64,000 bases of DNA from Poriferisodalis sp965208895 (GTDB lineage: Bacteria; Actinomycetota; Acidimicrobiia; Acidimicrobiales; Poriferisodalaceae). The stretch spans positions 992,001 to 1,056,000 of the forward strand of contig NZ_OZ242363.1 of the NCBI RefSeq assembly GCF_965208895.1. Reading direction: 5' to 3'. Under the pieces are notes generated by a model. It saw only the letters and a list, made by a program, of their open reading frames with translations, was not told the DNA's origin and did no database searches. Positions 62,015 through 64,000 of this stretch are shown one piece after another; the first letter of the stretch is position 1; each line of letters starts with the position of its first letter. Made by a program: the position numbers and the translations under genes.

Positions 62015-63304
62015 GTGAACAGGTTGCTCGCACTCCTGGTCGTGTTGTCCTTCGTGGTGGCGGCCTGTGGCACCTCGGCGGACTCCAACGTTCCCGCCGC
62101 CAACGGGTCAGGCGCCACCCCGGCGAAGTCCTCCGGCACGCTCGCTGCTGAGCCCGCTGTCCCCCCAGCGTTCGAACCGGTCACTGACCGTCTGGCGGTT
62201 GATTCCGAGTCGCCGATGGCCGAGTGGGTCGCCGGGGTGAACGCGGCCGGTTGGGACTTCCACCGGCACTTGGGGGGCAACGCTGTGTCCAGCCCGCTGA
62301 GCATCGGCGTCGCATTCAGCCTGAGCCGGGCCGGGGCGTCGGCAGACACCGCCGCGGTGCTCGATGAGATCTTCGGGTTTCCCGAACAGGGCAACCACGG
62401 CGCCGCCAACGCCGTGGATCTCTCGCTGTCCGAGGCCTCGGCGGAACCGAACATCGTGGAGGTGGCTAACCGTCTCTTCCCCGACGATGGCTTCTCGCCG
62501 CGGCCCGAGTTCTTGGAGACCGCAGCGGCGCACTACGGAGCGACCATCCAGCCAGTCGACACCGCCGACGGCGACGCTGCGGCTGGCGTCATCAACGACT
62601 GGGTGTCGGGGCGCACCCGCGGCCTCATCCCTGTGATCGTCAACCAGGCCGCAGTGCAAGACCAAGAACTGGTCCTGGTGAACACCGTGTACCTCAAGGC
62701 CGACTGGCGCACGCCTTTCTGGGCAGATCTCACCCGCGACGGCACTTTCACAACCGGCATTGGCCAGCAGGTGACCGTGCCGTTCATGCGCGACGACGAA
62801 GCGATCATCCGCCGTTACGTCCAACTGGAGGGCGCCGACGCGGTGGAGCTGCCCTACGTTCGCCGCGAGCTGGCCATGTGGCTCATCGTCCCGCATGAGT
62901 CTGACGGCCTCGCGGCCGTCGAGGCCTCACTCGACGCAGCGGCATTGGCCGATCTGAGCGGGATTGCCCGAACAGGCACGGTCGACCTCACTATGCCTAA
63001 GTGGGAACAGACGCTTCCGCCCGCCGACCTGTTCGAGTGGCTGTGCCCGCGGGGCTTCTGCGCCGGCGCCGGGTTCGACGGCATCGCTCCGGGCATCTTC
63101 ATCACCGCAGCGCTGCACGGCGCCAAGGTGATCGTCGACGAGAAGGGCACCGAAGCCGCAGCAGCGACGGTAATTGAGGGCGACATGTCGATGCCTCCGC
63201 CGCCCGACCTGACCGTCGTCGCCGACCGCCCGTTCCTGTGGGCGATCATCCACAACGACACCCAGGCCATCCTCTTCGTCGGCCGCCTCACCAACCCCGC
63301 GTGA
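62015..63304 (+). CDS. Serpin (serine protease inhibitor) lipoprotein
   Basis: 429 residues from GTG 62015. Signal and lipobox VVAAC (C18), spacer to about 60, then a complete serpin fold: NAVSSPLSIGVAFSLSRAGA, IVEVANRLFPDDG, INDWVSGRTRGLIPVIV, LVLVNTVYLKADWRTPFW, TVPFMRDDEAI, LPYVRRELAMWLIVPHE. Hinge of the reactive loop VDEKGTEAAAATVIEG has small residues, as in inhibitory serpins. C-terminal DRPFLWAIIHNDTQAILFVG is standard. Likely inhibits proteases outside the cell. Confidence 0.95.
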   Translation: MNRLLALLVVLSFVVAACGTSADSNVPAANGSGATPAKSSGTLAAEPAVPPAFEPVTDRLAVDSESPMAEWVAGVNAAGWDFHRHLGGNAVSSPLSIGVAFSLSRAGASADTAAVLDEIFGFPEQGNHGAANAVDLSLSEASAEPNIVEVANRLFPDDGFSPRPEFLETAAAHYGATIQPVDTADGDAAAGVINDWVSGRTRGLIPVIVNQAAVQDQELVLVNTVYLKADWRTPFWADLTRDGTFTTGIGQQVTVPFMRDDEAIIRRYVQLEGADAVELPYVRRELAMWLIVPHESDGLAAVEASLDAAALADLSGIARTGTVDLTMPKWEQTLPPADLFEWLCPRGFCAGAGFDGIAPGIFITAALHGAKVIVDEKGTEAAAATVIEGDMSMPPPPDLTVVADRPFLWAIIHNDTQAILFVGRLTNPA

Positions 63305-63321
63305 GCGGTTCGGGTGTCGGG

Positions 63322-63366
63322 CCTGCTCTAATCTACTCTAAATCTTTAAGAGTAGATTAGAGCAGG
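63322..63366. promoter_or_regulatory. 18-bp perfect inverted repeat upstream of the AlbA_2 gene
   Basis: Arms CCTGCTCTAATCTACTCT and AGAGTAGATTAGAGCAGG flank nine AT-rich bases. It starts 18 bases after the serpin stop and ends 25 bases before the next ATG. It could terminate the serpin transcript, but arm length and position favour an operator for the AlbA_2 gene. Confidence 0.8.
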
Positions 63367-63390
63367 GGACACGACATCGGGAGCCTGACC

Positions 63391-64000
63391 ATGACAGCCA
63401 GGACCGCCGACCTCGCCTTGGCCGCCGAGGTGCGATTGCGCGGAGCGCTGCTGCTCCAGTTGGCCGAAGACCAGTGGTTCGACCGCAAAGGCCCGCGGCT
63501 CGGGGCGCGACAGCTCAGCGAGGTGCTCGTGGGATTCGCCAATGCTGACGGCGGAACCATCGTCGTCGGACTCGGGGACGGACGGGTGGAGGGCATCAAT
63601 GCTGCGGGGCCCAAGTGGCTGTCCGGCTGGCAGCAGGCCGCCATGGACTTCACGATGCCGACTGTCCCGTGCGAGGCCCGGCTCGTGGAGTGCATCAATC
63701 ACCGCGGCGAGCAGGACCAACTGCTCGTCATACGCATTCAGGCATCCGGCGTTGTGCACACCACCACCGACGACACCGCGTTTTTGCGAGTCGGCGATGA
63801 AACGCGCAAGCTGCGCTTTGACCAGCGCCGTGAGCTGCTGGCCGACAAGGGGCAAGCGGCCTACGAGGCGACACCGCTGCCCGACCTGCGCATCGAGCAC
63901 CTCGATGCGGCGCTTCTTGATGAATATGCGCAGGCGACAGGCTCTTCGGACGTCCGGCGGCTCCTGACCGCCCGAGGACTCGTGACTGACGGCGGCACGG
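63391..64000 (+). CDS. AlbA_2 (Schlafen-type) DNA/RNA-binding domain protein, cut by window end
   Basis: At least 203 residues from ATG 63391, with GGGAG upstream; no stop before the edge. The N-terminal AlbA_2 domain is clear: DQWFDRKGPRLGARQLSEVL, VGFANADGGTIVVGLGDGRV, with later LLVIRIQASGVVHTTTDDTA and FLRVGDETRKLRFDQRREL. These proteins act as regulators or nuclease-like effectors, often encoded as single genes with their own operator. C-terminal domain not visible, so a RecG-like or winged-helix end cannot be confirmed. Confidence 0.88.
   Translation, partial: MTARTADLALAAEVRLRGALLLQLAEDQWFDRKGPRLGARQLSEVLVGFANADGGTIVVGLGDGRVEGINAAGPKWLSGWQQAAMDFTMPTVPCEARLVECINHRGEQDQLLVIRIQASGVVHTTTDDTAFLRVGDETRKLRFDQRRELLADKGQAAYEATPLPDLRIEHLDAALLDEYAQATGSSDVRRLLTARGLVTDGGT

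Noticed and set aside
1..64000. Prophage, integrase or insertion sequence
   Set aside because: No transposase, integrase or phage structural gene was found on either strand.

Overview
The window is a high-GC chromosomal segment of an actinobacterium, most likely of the class Acidimicrobiia. Evidence for the phylum: mycothiol biosynthesis (mshC) and a mycothiol-type DinB/MDMPI enzyme, a coenzyme F420:NADPH reductase, a phosphatidylinositol mannoside cluster (pgsA-like, patA-like, pimA-like), the ruvC-ruvA-ruvB/yajC-secD-secF block and pdxS/pdxT. A class I lysyl-tRNA synthetase and frequent GTG starts fit as well. Placement below phylum is inference from gene content.

Layout. 1-8.4 kb: minus-strand translation and stringent-response block (alaS cut by the window edge, two small proteins, aspS, hisS, rel), interrupted by a two-gene toxin-antitoxin-like cassette at 1476-1912 that lies between perfect 25-bp direct repeats. 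8.6-11.4 kb: secreted HNH nuclease lipoprotein, then a solitary AAA/DUF4143 ATPase behind four 23-bp iterons. 11.5-20.1 kb: secF-secD-yajC, tgt-queA and ruvB-ruvA-ruvC; tgt carries an in-frame 30-bp minisatellite and lacks its zinc cysteines. 20.2-29.6 kb: yebC, pdxT, pdxS, an M48-like protein without HExxH, the PIM genes, mshC and an F420 reductase. 29.9-35.1 kb: fabI, class I lysS with a duplicated 5' end that forms a leader ORF, and two CNNM/CorC-type membrane proteins. 35.2-41.6 kb: heterodimeric ABC exporter, a third ABC ATPase, an NTF2-like protein and a hotdog thioesterase. 41.8-46 kb: a secreted Gln-rich repeat protein whose start is separated from its body by a run of 13 C, and a membrane-anchored Cys-rich protein. 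46-54 kb: acyl-CoA dehydrogenase, HAD phosphatase, double-hotdog thioesterase, coaE, MDMPI-family protein and acetoacetyl-CoA synthetase. 54-58.7 kb: thiamine uptake genes under a clear TPP riboswitch, then phosphofructokinase. 58.9-64 kb: CaiB-type CoA transferase, a second DUF4143 ATPase with a palindrome over its promoter and RBS, a serpin lipoprotein, and an AlbA_2 (Schlafen-type) protein, cut by the window end, behind an 18-bp perfect palindrome.

The housekeeping genes are ordinary. The unusual content is the short repetitive DNA woven through and between them: a 93-bp dispersed element present three times, minisatellites built on CCGCC/GGCGG hairpins inside two coding regions, a degenerate 30-bp tandem array that ends a third gene, paired stem-loops, a 149-bp palindromic element, and private operators in front of three solitary ATPase/AlbA-type genes. 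Many core proteins (SecD, SecF, QueA, TGT, both ABC exporter halves, HisRS) also carry low-complexity insertions or tails compared with their families.
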